From assembly GCA_900208305.1 (NCBI GenBank), contig OAPG01000008.1, forward strand, positions 806,001 to 870,000: a stretch of DNA of 64,000 nt, given 5' to 3'. This DNA comes from Melanopsichium pennsylvanicum. Lineage: Eukaryota > Basidiomycota > Ustilaginomycetes > Ustilaginales. Position 1 is the stretch's first letter, and each line of letters starts with the position of its first letter. Below the pieces are notes generated by a model, which was not told the DNA's origin, made no database searches, and saw only the letters and a program-made list of their open reading frames with translations. The position numbers and the translations under genes were made by a program. This document shows, piece after piece, positions 31,101-38,712 of this stretch.

Positions 31101-33203
31101 GAGCGAGATCGCGATGCGCTCCAAGAGCAATTGCGCGGTCACATTGCATCGATGAAGACGGTCGAGTCCTTGCTAGACGGTCATCGTTGTCGTGTGCCGC
31201 AAATCGAAGTCGCACTCGACAAGATCCGCATGGACCTCGAGAGCGGCGAACAGCGCGTCACCGAGGCCAAGAGGCGCGTCGCCGAACTCAAGGCTGAGAG
31301 CAAGCCCGACGCTAATGATGCCTCGCGCATTGCCGAGCTCGATGTCAAGATCACCTCGCTGGACAAGGAGATCGTCAAGCTCACCGACAAGAGCAGGGCA
31401 ATCGAGAGCGACATCAAAAGTCTTCAGGAGCGGATCCTCGAGGCTGGTGGTGTCGAGCTTCGCACGCAAAACAGCAAGGTGGACAGCATCAAGGAGAAAA
31501 TCGAGCTTTCGTCCGAGGTCACCACCAAGGCCGAAGTGGCCAGGAACAAGGCTGAAAAGGACGTCATCAAGCTGCAGAAATGCGTCGAGAAGAATGAGGC
31601 GCAATTGGAAGAGCTTGATGGCGAGCTAGAACAGCTCCGAGAGGAGATTGGCGAGAAATCGCAGGCTGCTGACGGCATTCGGTCCAAAGTGGAGGAAGCC
31701 CAACATCTCATGGACACCAAGGCGGAGGAGCGTGATGATATCAAGTCTCAGCTGGACGAACGGTCCGAGTCGGTCAACTCGTTCCGTGCACTCGAGATGG
31801 AGATCAAGCAGAAACTGGAAGTGCAAGAGCGTGTCAAAGTAGACAACGAGAAGCGTCTCGACAGCTATCAAGAGAAGCTCAAAAGTCTGACGCTTCACTA
31901 CATTGATGAGGACGATTGGGACGATGAAGAAGGCGAGGATGCCAATGTGGATGGGGAGGAAGGCGACCAAGGTCGTGAAGCTTGTGCGAAACGATCTAAG
32001 TGGGCTAAGAAGAGGGCAGCGGTCAAAGGCGAGCATGGAATCGAGGATGTTATCGAAGAGGAAGGCGAGGAAGACGCCGAGGCTGATGTGCACAAAGCGC
32101 CTGAGTTGCCGCAATTCTCAGAAGACGAACTGCGAGCCATGAACGAAGGCCACCTCAGGCGTGAGATGACCTTGCTAGAGGAGAACGAGCTGGCTAAAGG
32201 CTCAGCCAACATGTCGGTGCTCGCCGAGTACCGCAAGCGTGAAGCCGAGTTTCTTACACGAGCCAAGGATCTCGAGTCAACCACACAAGAGCGCGATGCA
32301 GCCAAGCAAAGATACGACGACCTGCGCAAGCAACGTCTCGAAAACTTCATGGCTGGTTTTAGCATCATCTCGTCCAAGCTCAAAGAGATGTATCAGACTA
32401 TCACACTCGGTGGAAATGCGGAGCTCGAGCTGGTCGACTCGCTGGATCCATTCGCCGAAGGTATCTTGTTTTCGGTCATGCCGCCGAAAAAGTCGTGGAA
32501 GAACATCTCGAACCTTTCAGGTGGAGAGAAGACGCTATCCTCATTGGCGCTTGTGTTTGCGCTTCATGCGTACAAGCCGACACCTGTGTACGTTATGGAC
32601 GAGATTGACGCAGCGCTCGATTTCCGCAATGTTTCGATTGTTGCCAACCTCATCAAGGAGCGAACCAAGGGTGGTCAGTTTATCATTATTTCGTTGCGAA
32701 ACAACATGTTTGAGCTGTCTTCGCGTCTGATTGGCGTTTACAAGACAGCCAACTGCACCAAATCGCTCACCATTGACAACACGGAACTGCTTGCTCCTCT
32801 ACCTGCGCTTCCTGCTCCTCCTATCGCTGTGCCTTTTTCTCAAGCTCGACCGAGTATGACGACTATCCCAGGCTCTCCAGCAGCTACTACGCCCATTCAT
32901 GATTCACAAACGTACACGATTTTGGCAACACCTCGTGCTGGTGGATACAATTCGCTCGCACCTAAAACTCCAGCTACGGTTACCGCTCCCGGATCGCAAT
33001 TCAACCTTGACGCACTCATGACTCCGGCTGTTGGTAAGACACCTGGTTCAGTTCTGCAAAGATCGCGAATGCATAATTCGTTGGTTTCGAGCCACTTTGC
33101 AAAAGGTATCATCAAAGCTCCAATGTTGGGATTGGCTGATAATAATAATAACAATAATAATAATAATAAGCGAAACGTTTCAAAGGTCACTCCTCTTGGC
33201 TAG
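28104..33203 (+). CDS. SMC4: Condensin subunit SMC4
   Basis: SMC4 is one of the two ATPase arms of condensin, which compacts mitotic chromosomes. The protein is 1699 residues, longer than yeast Smc4 (1418). The first 290 residues are a disordered acidic/Ser extension with Glu and Asp runs from GAG and GAT repeats. The ATPase N-lobe follows: MVLNDFKSYAGRQEIGPFHK, with Walker A GPNGSGKSN at about 333-341. A coiled coil runs to a hinge at about 825-980 (IKGFHGRLGNLGVID onward), then a second coiled coil. The C-lobe has the ABC signature LSGGEKTLSSLAL near 1470 and Walker B VYVMDEIDAALD near 1495. The FGWRATKMRQGKLSELIHNS segment is characteristic of SMC4 rather than SMC2. A tail of about 140 residues ends with an Asn run encoded by AAT repeats. 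No intron is apparent. Confidence 0.96.
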   Translation: MPPRRAAAFKQPRDSIASNTSSLSSLSTSPSVHVNATRSSRSSTAPKSKSTSPASTRSRRRIQESEHEQEHESQDQDDDASEQENNDNDEEEEEEEEDDDDDDDDDGPVTPLKHASRSSAPKPATKPTARTSTTRSRASASSANTTPPPVKSARPRVKQVVESDDEDEQEEQDQDEVDESLSLAEHDAQQPNHMHQDHLIQSPTARRGAKLIPAQKSAANASKASSSSSLKSLPVEAEKSQEQENFESASDASFKQARSATPQPIDATSSLQPAPQTPSSSLLKQVATPARPIPPAGPLKRLVIHKMVLNDFKSYAGRQEIGPFHKSFSSVVGPNGSGKSNVIDSLLFVFGWRATKMRQGKLSELIHNSAGKQNLSQCSVEVWFREIIDLPGDSFKVVPGSKLIVSRTAYRNNTSQYFINARKSTFTECTTLLKAKGIDLDHKRFLILQGEVESIAQMPPRAKNEHEEGLLEYLEDIIGTSCFKTPIEEQAKLVDEANERRAEKLGRLKIVQKEKDSLEAKKREAEGFLRAQNQHTIRQSMLWQIWSLKCNDEIKVATDAVAKLQARMAQEVEKHSGSKAEIEELEAEYKALANDFETIARSNEKVAKELAKYEKEDVQLQEKRKHLETKKKKLTKSIADDRHAASEAKNTASDSVHKIEKEKAELCKLEASLERQETELERIRDSLKGKTEKFSRAIEQKQRELQPWTAKISDKVAAQNVAQEERNLLASRGAQLEASIAEAKEALRNLELDNETKHEEVESLHQERKDLDKKIASCQKQVDEMKQQESVLRSKVVSARSKADEARATVSASRSRGDVLSSLTRQAELGMIKGFHGRLGNLGVIDDKYDVAISTACPGLNNIVVDSVECGQACIEHLRKNNLGRANFVLLNSLGISAAALAPIQTPENVPRLFDLVKPRESRFAAAFYHQLRDTLVANDLAHANRIAYGAKRWRVVTLDGQLIDKSGTMSGGGNKVSRGAMSSKFAADEVSPEQLQRMERDRDALQEQLRGHIASMKTVESLLDGHRCRVPQIEVALDKIRMDLESGEQRVTEAKRRVAELKAESKPDANDASRIAELDVKITSLDKEIVKLTDKSRAIESDIKSLQERILEAGGVELRTQNSKVDSIKEKIELSSEVTTKAEVARNKAEKDVIKLQKCVEKNEAQLEELDGELEQLREEIGEKSQAADGIRSKVEEAQHLMDTKAEERDDIKSQLDERSESVNSFRALEMEIKQKLEVQERVKVDNEKRLDSYQEKLKSLTLHYIDEDDWDDEEGEDANVDGEEGDQGREACAKRSKWAKKRAAVKGEHGIEDVIEEEGEEDAEADVHKAPELPQFSEDELRAMNEGHLRREMTLLEENELAKGSANMSVLAEYRKREAEFLTRAKDLESTTQERDAAKQRYDDLRKQRLENFMAGFSIISSKLKEMYQTITLGGNAELELVDSLDPFAEGILFSVMPPKKSWKNISNLSGGEKTLSSLALVFALHAYKPTPVYVMDEIDAALDFRNVSIVANLIKERTKGGQFIIISLRNNMFELSSRLIGVYKTANCTKSLTIDNTELLAPLPALPAPPIAVPFSQARPSMTTIPGSPAATTPIHDSQTYTILATPRAGGYNSLAPKTPATVTAPGSQFNLDALMTPAVGKTPGSVLQRSRMHNSLVSSHFAKGIIKAPMLGLADNNNNNNNNNKRNVSKVTPLG
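28366..28422. repeat. GAG and GAT trinucleotide repeats in SMC4
   Basis: Adjacent in-frame GAG and GAT runs encode Glu then Asp tracts in the acidic N-terminal extension. Their length is probably variable. Confidence 0.93.
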
Positions 33204-33405
33204 TCACACATCTAACACCTAACGACACCTGCGATAAGATTCGCAATCAAGAATATGTATGTTTTTAGTAAGAGATGCAATGTGAAGAGAAGAATCTTGT
33301 TTGGGATGGTTAAAAAGTTTTGTCAGTTTTGTTCAATAAAATGAGGTGGGTAAAAGCTCGTTTGATTCTAATATACAGTATATCTATGTATGTGTGTGTG
33401 TGAAT

Positions 33406-35157
33406 TTAGATTTGAGGTGTTTTCATGTGACTACCTAGAGCTTTAAGTGTGTTTTGAACTTGTTGTTCTTCTTGTTGCCAAAGTTGGGACCAAGCTTGAA
33501 CATGTTGATCATCATCATTACTATCATTCAAATTGTTAAAACGATCTGGTAGGATGGGATGAATGATAATACCTTCTCTATAAATTCTTGTTGGAATTAA
33601 TCCATCTTGTTGCCACCATCTTTGCCCTTCCTTTCCTCGTCCTTTCTCCAAATACCCATCATTTCCATACAAAAATCGTTGATAACGACAAGAAACACTT
33701 TCAAGCTTTCGAATCGTACCCCAAACTACACTATCCGCAGCACTTGCAGGAGATTTACAAAACAACCAAATCATCGGCCAAACCATCAACAAAACAATAA
33801 ATCGTACCATCAATTTCATCATAAACACCAAATTAGATATCGTCATATTGTCGGAATCGATACAATTACCATCCTCATCACCACCATTTTGCGTCTTGAC
33901 AAAACATGTTGATAGACAAGGACGAGGAAAAAAAGTTTCGATAACATCCGAATTTCTTTCGAATCCAGGACAAACATTCACCATTGAAATATTGCTATGC
34001 TGTTTCATCTTGATCCTTACCTTTTCTTGCGCTTCACTCATCGACAAGGACGAAGATTCATCACTACTCCCACCCTTGTTGATGCCGATGGTGGTGGTGG
34101 TGGTGGTTTTGGACGAGGTGGCCATATCGATACCAGGCAACTTTGTACGAGGTCTAGGATCGGCTTCCGCTAAAAGATCCAATCTACGTTGAAATTCAAT
34201 CGTCAAAGCATACCAACGAAGCGAGGCTGCACCGATCAATGCGCTGTACGAAGTTTCTGATATACTTTGCGATTGTGATTTGGTTGATGTTGTGGGTGTT
34301 GGAATGTTTTTATGATTTTTACCCTTTTTCCAAGACGAAGAGGTTGAAGTAGAGGTAGTGATAGATTGGTCGGGATAGAGAAGATCGAAATGAGTCAAAC
34401 CAGCAGCGTAATATGGACTCAAAACCGATACGATCCTAATCTCTCTGTCCCTTGGTAAAACCAAGAGACTGCTAAGTAAAGAATTGACCAGATGGAACCT
34501 AGTCAATACATGCAATTGATAGATGTCATCCTTTCGCCCCCTTCTTGGCACTCGCGCATGATTTTGCGACTGTTCAACTCGATCCAACTCGTGCCTCGTC
34601 GGAGGTAGGAACAAAAGAGAATCCAATCTACGAACACCTTGGGGTTGCTTCTTATCTCCCGAATTCCACAAGGCTGCAAAAGCAGATACGGATTCGAGAT
34701 TTGCAACATCACATTGTTCCGCATAGATCAACTCGGATTGCGTCGAGTCGCGAATCAGATGAATGATCTGAATCACATGAGGTGATGAAATTTCGGGAGT
34801 GAGTGCGATGATCTGTGCACCTCTGTGAGCGAGAGCAGACATGGTAACCACTCCCATGGGTGTAAAGGCGCCGGATGCGATCAAGATGACTCGACCGTGA
34901 AGGTCGTTAAACAGCGCATCTGGTGATATGGATGTAGTGTAGGTGAAAGATGATGATGATGATGAAGAAGAAGAAGAAGAAGAAGAAGAAGAAAAAGGAG
35001 GAGGAGGAGAGGGTTTGGGGATTGGTGGGTCAAGAAGCTTTGCACCTTTGGACCAGGTCTTGAGAAAGGAGATCGAGATACAGGCAACAGCTATCGAAGC
35101 CCAATACTCGGTGGGTATGGAGTTTGATACGCTAGCTGCTAGAAAGTGTACTGGCAT
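33406..35157 (-). CDS. SDR-like fungal membrane protein (DUF1776/YNL181W type)
   Basis: The 583-residue protein has an N-terminal hydrophobic segment at about 18-34 (YWASIAVACISISFLKTW), a Pro/Ser-rich linker with a Ser run encoded by AGA/TCT-type repeats, then a Rossmann-like domain: GRVILIASGAFTPMGVVTMS resembles a short-chain dehydrogenase first strand and loop, but the usual TGxxxGxG glycines are degraded. Later segments (LDSLLFLPPTRHEL and REIRIVSVLSPYYAAGL) follow SDR order without a clear YxxxK. A second hydrophobic stretch near 440-460 (MKLMVRFIVLLMVWPMIWLF) suggests another membrane contact. This layout fits the fungal DUF1776 family, which includes yeast YNL181W, a putative oxidoreductase. 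Whether it binds cofactor is doubtful. Tail to tail with SMC4 and divergent from CDK8. Confidence 0.7.
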   Translation of the reverse strand: MPVHFLAASVSNSIPTEYWASIAVACISISFLKTWSKGAKLLDPPIPKPSPPPPFSSSSSSSSSSSSSSSFTYTTSISPDALFNDLHGRVILIASGAFTPMGVVTMSALAHRGAQIIALTPEISSPHVIQIIHLIRDSTQSELIYAEQCDVANLESVSAFAALWNSGDKKQPQGVRRLDSLLFLPPTRHELDRVEQSQNHARVPRRGRKDDIYQLHVLTRFHLVNSLLSSLLVLPRDREIRIVSVLSPYYAAGLTHFDLLYPDQSITTSTSTSSSWKKGKNHKNIPTPTTSTKSQSQSISETSYSALIGAASLRWYALTIEFQRRLDLLAEADPRPRTKLPGIDMATSSKTTTTTTIGINKGGSSDESSSLSMSEAQEKVRIKMKQHSNISMVNVCPGFERNSDVIETFFPRPCLSTCFVKTQNGGDEDGNCIDSDNMTISNLVFMMKLMVRFIVLLMVWPMIWLFCKSPASAADSVVWGTIRKLESVSCRYQRFLYGNDGYLEKGRGKEGQRWWQQDGLIPTRIYREGIIIHPILPDRFNNLNDSNDDDQHVQAWSQLWQQEEQQVQNTLKALGSHMKTPQI

Positions 35158-35376
35158 GATGAAGCTCAGCCAGTATTAGCAGGAGTAAGTCGAGTGTTGG
35201 CAAGATGCGTGAGGATAGATGATAAAAGTGGTTTAGGGTTAAGGCGAACCAAAGCTTTCAGAGTCTCGTTATAAAAAAATAAAAATAAAAATAAATTTAG
35301 GTGTGTGCGTAAGATTTTAGCTCTTTGAATATTAATATTGCCGCTTTCCGAGATGCTTTGGATGTCTTTGCTGTTG

Positions 35377-35433
<57 letters not shown>
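35377..35433. repeat. AAC trinucleotide microsatellite
   Basis: About 18 tandem AAC units in the shared promoter region of the SDR-like and CDK8 genes. Confidence 0.95.
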
Positions 35434-35434
<1 letters not shown>

Positions 35435-35486
35435 GCAAGCAACAAGGTTGAATGCACCCTGAGTGTCATGACTTTGTATTCGATCC

Positions 35487-35542
35487 CACATGAACGAAAC
35501 CACATGAACGAAACCACATGAACGAAACCACATGAACGAAAC
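35487..35542. repeat. Four perfect copies of a 14-bp unit
   Basis: CACATGAACGAAAC is repeated four times without mismatch, about 200-250 bases upstream of the CDK8 start. The unit contains CATG and the run could act as a cluster of identical binding sites, or it may simply be a minisatellite. Confidence 0.95.
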
Positions 35543-35739
35543 CATCTCGCACCACATACTTAGTAAATTGCATCACATCCAACTCGAACGCTCAAAGCTA
35601 CCAATTACATATATGCCTTGTTGATCGTGCCTACCTGATAAAACAGGCCCACGCTCCAACACAACAATCTCACTCCTCTTGGCACTATCAATCACAATTC
35701 TAGGGGGAAGGGACACATTGTAGGGAAAGAATCATCAAG

Positions 35740-38106
35740 ATGAACAATCCCGGCTCGAGCTCATCCCAACTCTCGGATACCATCATCCGACCAGAGAATC
35801 ATTTTTACACCGATAACCAAGATCCTTTCGCAGGCGCATTCTGGTCCCAATTCCAAGATCCGCATGATCTCGCCTCACAACACATCCCATCGGATTCTTC
35901 GCCAGCAGCAGCGATGAGGGCATATCGCAAGTACAGGGACCGTGTTCGCAAACCTGTGCTGGCCACATATACTATCTTGGGCTTTTTGAGCTCTGGAACT
36001 TATGGAAGAGTGTACAAGGCTCGATTGAGAACGCCAAACGTTGGTCCCGGTGGTGGTGCACATGTGGGTGCGGGCTTGTCAAATAGTGTACAAGCTTTGG
36101 CAAGCTCTGCAGCAGGTGCGCAGGCCAACAAGAAAAAGGGAGGATTGTTGCTACAGCAGCATCAATTGCTCGACTCGCCAAGCGCAACAAGTTCGTTGCA
36201 TGCCACGCCAAATTGGCTCGTCGAAGCGGCAGGTGCTCATACATCATCAAGCAACCTCGGCACTGCTTCTCCAAATCTCAACGCATCCCATTCTTCCACC
36301 ACCACCAATAACACCACCACCACCACCAACAACACCGCCACCGGTGGTAGAAATGATACGGCCATCAACGAAAACCATCAACTCGTCGGTACAATGCCAG
36401 ATGGTCAAATCTTTGCCATCAAAAAATTCAAACCGGATACAAAGGAAACCGACTCGTCCATCTACACTGGCATCTCGCAATCCGCCATGCGCGAAATTTC
36501 GCTGAATCGCGAACTCTGCCACGTCAACATTGTAACTCTTCACCAAGTTATGCTCGAAGATAAATCGATCTACATGGTATTCGAATACGCTGAGCACGAC
36601 TTGCTTCAAATCATCCACTACCATTCCACCGCTCTACGTGCACCAATCCCATTGGCGGTGTTAAAGTCTCTTTTATGGCAACTCATCAACGGAGTTGCCT
36701 ACTTGCATGCCAATTGGATCTTGCATCGAGATCTCAAACCTGCCAACATCCTTGTCACTTGTCGAGGCGTTGTGAAAATTGGAGATTTAGGTCTTGCTCG
36801 TCTCTACACGTCCCCATTACAAAGTCTTTACAATGGTGATAAAGTTGTGGTCACCATTTGGTATCGTGCACCCGAACTATTGTTAGGTTCTCGACACTAT
36901 ACCACTGCGATTGATATTTGGTCTGTAGGTTGTATTTGGGGTGAATTGCTCGCTTTAAGACCCATGTTTAAAGGTGAAGAAGCCAAAATGGATCCCAAAA
37001 CAAAAGCGGCCCCTTTTCAAACCGATCAACTCAAACGTATCGTCGAAGTTTTGGGTACACCCAACAAAGATGGTTGGTCATCCATCGAATCTATGCCAGA
37101 TTACAAAGGTTGGTGGCCACATTTACGTTTGGATAATTATCCAAAAACTTTATCTCGTTGGTATATTAGTAGGAATAAAGCAGAGGATGGTTATGATCTT
37201 TTTGATTCATTTTTCAAATATGATCCCGAACAAAGAATTACAGCCAATCACGCTTTAAAACATAAATGGTTTTCACATCAAAACGGTCAAAATGTTAAAC
37301 TAACACAAAACGCTTTTCAAAGTTTGGCAAAACCATATTCGACTTATCCAATCAGGAGATTAATTCAGGACGATTTGGATCCAAAAATGAAATCAAATTA
37401 TATTCCACCAATCGAATCTTATCAAATTAACAATAATAATGGTAGGCCTTCAAATCTAAATAATAATAATAATAATAACAATAACAATAATAATGATGGT
37501 AGTCATTCCCAACATAGATTGGCTCAATTGTTGCATCAACAGGAACAAATTCGACATCAACATTTGCAAAACAATAATAACAACAAAAGTGCAAATACTT
37601 TTTCAGTTCCACTTCAAGCTCAACTTGATCGTGGTGGTTTCAATTCTAATTCGACCGGTCCAACAAAGAGTGCAAGTGGAATATCAAGTACGGGTAGTGG
37701 TGGTGGAGGTCCTGCAGCACCACCACCGATAACTATTGATACGATAGGTGCAGGTGTAGGAGGAGGAGGAGGAGGAGGAGGAGGAGGGGGGATTAGAAGT
37801 TCAGCATCATCATCTTTAGCACCATCAACAAGTTTACAATCGCAACGACCGATTATTACCATTGTCAGTGCCGGTGGTAGTGGTGGTACTAACAGCAATC
37901 CATCCAGTGTAAAGAGTAATTTTAATCACAATGCTCTCGATACACCCTCAACTGTAACAATACCAAGTACAACAAATCCTCAAACACAAACACAACAAGG
38001 TGTCACAAGTGGTACAACTGGTACAGCAGTTGGTGGTAGAGGTCAAAATCTCGTAGCAACCGCCACTCGAAATCAACAACGAAAACGTCAACGTATATCA
38101 TCATGA
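35740..38106 (+). CDS. SSN3: Mediator cyclin-dependent kinase CDK8 (SSN3/SRB10)
   Basis: This is the kinase of the Mediator CDK8 module, which phosphorylates the RNA polymerase II tail and transcription factors. The 788-residue protein has the glycine loop LSSGTYGRVYKARL near residue 84, the ATP-binding lysine in IFAIKKFKPDT near 226, the catalytic loop HRDLKPANILVT near 330, DLG at the metal-binding site (IGDLGLARL) and YRAPELLLGSRHYT in the activation region. Phrases such as SAMREISLNREL, EYAEHDLLQIIHYH, DKVVVTIWYRAPE and FKGEEAKMD are typical of CDK8. About 130 Ala/Ser/Thr/Asn-rich residues are inserted between the glycine loop and the lysine. A long C-terminal tail has Asn and Gly runs and ends in a basic KRQRISS. 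Its base composition becomes AT-rich in the second half. Confidence 0.95.
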   Translation: MNNPGSSSSQLSDTIIRPENHFYTDNQDPFAGAFWSQFQDPHDLASQHIPSDSSPAAAMRAYRKYRDRVRKPVLATYTILGFLSSGTYGRVYKARLRTPNVGPGGGAHVGAGLSNSVQALASSAAGAQANKKKGGLLLQQHQLLDSPSATSSLHATPNWLVEAAGAHTSSSNLGTASPNLNASHSSTTTNNTTTTTNNTATGGRNDTAINENHQLVGTMPDGQIFAIKKFKPDTKETDSSIYTGISQSAMREISLNRELCHVNIVTLHQVMLEDKSIYMVFEYAEHDLLQIIHYHSTALRAPIPLAVLKSLLWQLINGVAYLHANWILHRDLKPANILVTCRGVVKIGDLGLARLYTSPLQSLYNGDKVVVTIWYRAPELLLGSRHYTTAIDIWSVGCIWGELLALRPMFKGEEAKMDPKTKAAPFQTDQLKRIVEVLGTPNKDGWSSIESMPDYKGWWPHLRLDNYPKTLSRWYISRNKAEDGYDLFDSFFKYDPEQRITANHALKHKWFSHQNGQNVKLTQNAFQSLAKPYSTYPIRRLIQDDLDPKMKSNYIPPIESYQINNNNGRPSNLNNNNNNNNNNNNDGSHSQHRLAQLLHQQEQIRHQHLQNNNNNKSANTFSVPLQAQLDRGGFNSNSTGPTKSASGISSTGSGGGGPAAPPPITIDTIGAGVGGGGGGGGGGGIRSSASSSLAPSTSLQSQRPIITIVSAGGSGGTNSNPSSVKSNFNHNALDTPSTVTIPSTTNPQTQTQQGVTSGTTGTAVGGRGQNLVATATRNQQRKRQRISS

Positions 38107-38712
38107 TAATATCAATCATATCACCAACAATCTTACCTCGCCAAACATCCACTTTCCCCCCCTCTCAACCTCAAATTTTTAACTTTTCTTCACAACAACT
38201 CAACGTCTGTGTATGTGCGTAAAACCTCCTTCAAGATCAGATCGAAAACAGCCAAATAGGTAAGAAGAAAAATGTAACAGCGATGTCAATTTCCAAACAC
38301 AACCAGTGAGAAGGTGAGAAAAACAAGGAAGAAGCCGAGGTTGAGTTTACAGATCAAGTCAGAACAACAAGCAGCATAGCGAGATAAGAAGGGCACACAA
38401 GAGTGAGAATGAGAGAGTGAAGAAAACAGCCAGACTCGACAAGAAAGTGGTGAAAGCAAATCAAAGTGATTCGAGCGTCGGATAGTGTACGGCGACTATA
38501 AAAGGCTTTGCCAAGATGAACGAATAGTGGGCGAGCGGGGGAAGAAGACCAAGTTATGGTAGGGTTTGCTAATACATGTTCGACATGGGCATGCAATAAA
38601 AGTGTAAATGGGATCGTGTGGAAGGAAAAAAGGTTTTGAAAAGATTTTACAAGCGAATCCGACAAAGCAAACATTGGTTGATAGGATCATGCATTGTGGG
38701 TTAAAATTGCTT
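38107..38712. other. Convergent intergenic region
   Basis: 606 bases between CDK8 and CCR4, both ending here. It should contain the 3' UTRs. Small minus-strand ORFs show no features. No gene is seen. Confidence 0.5.

Larger units (their letters stand above)
35158..35739. other. Divergent intergenic region with two tandem repeats
   Basis: 582 bases between the SDR-like gene and the CDK8 gene. It holds an AAC trinucleotide tract at about 35377-35433 and four perfect 14-bp units at 35487-35542. Both gene promoters should lie here. No gene is seen. Confidence 0.6.

Noticed and set aside
35377..35542. CRISPR-like or other spaced repeat array
   Set aside because: The repeats are directly adjacent with no spacers, and the DNA is from a eukaryote.
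35297..35557. Cys-, Val- or Leu-run ORFs across the AAC repeat
   Set aside because: All three minus-strand frames of a trinucleotide repeat give homopolymers; not a gene.
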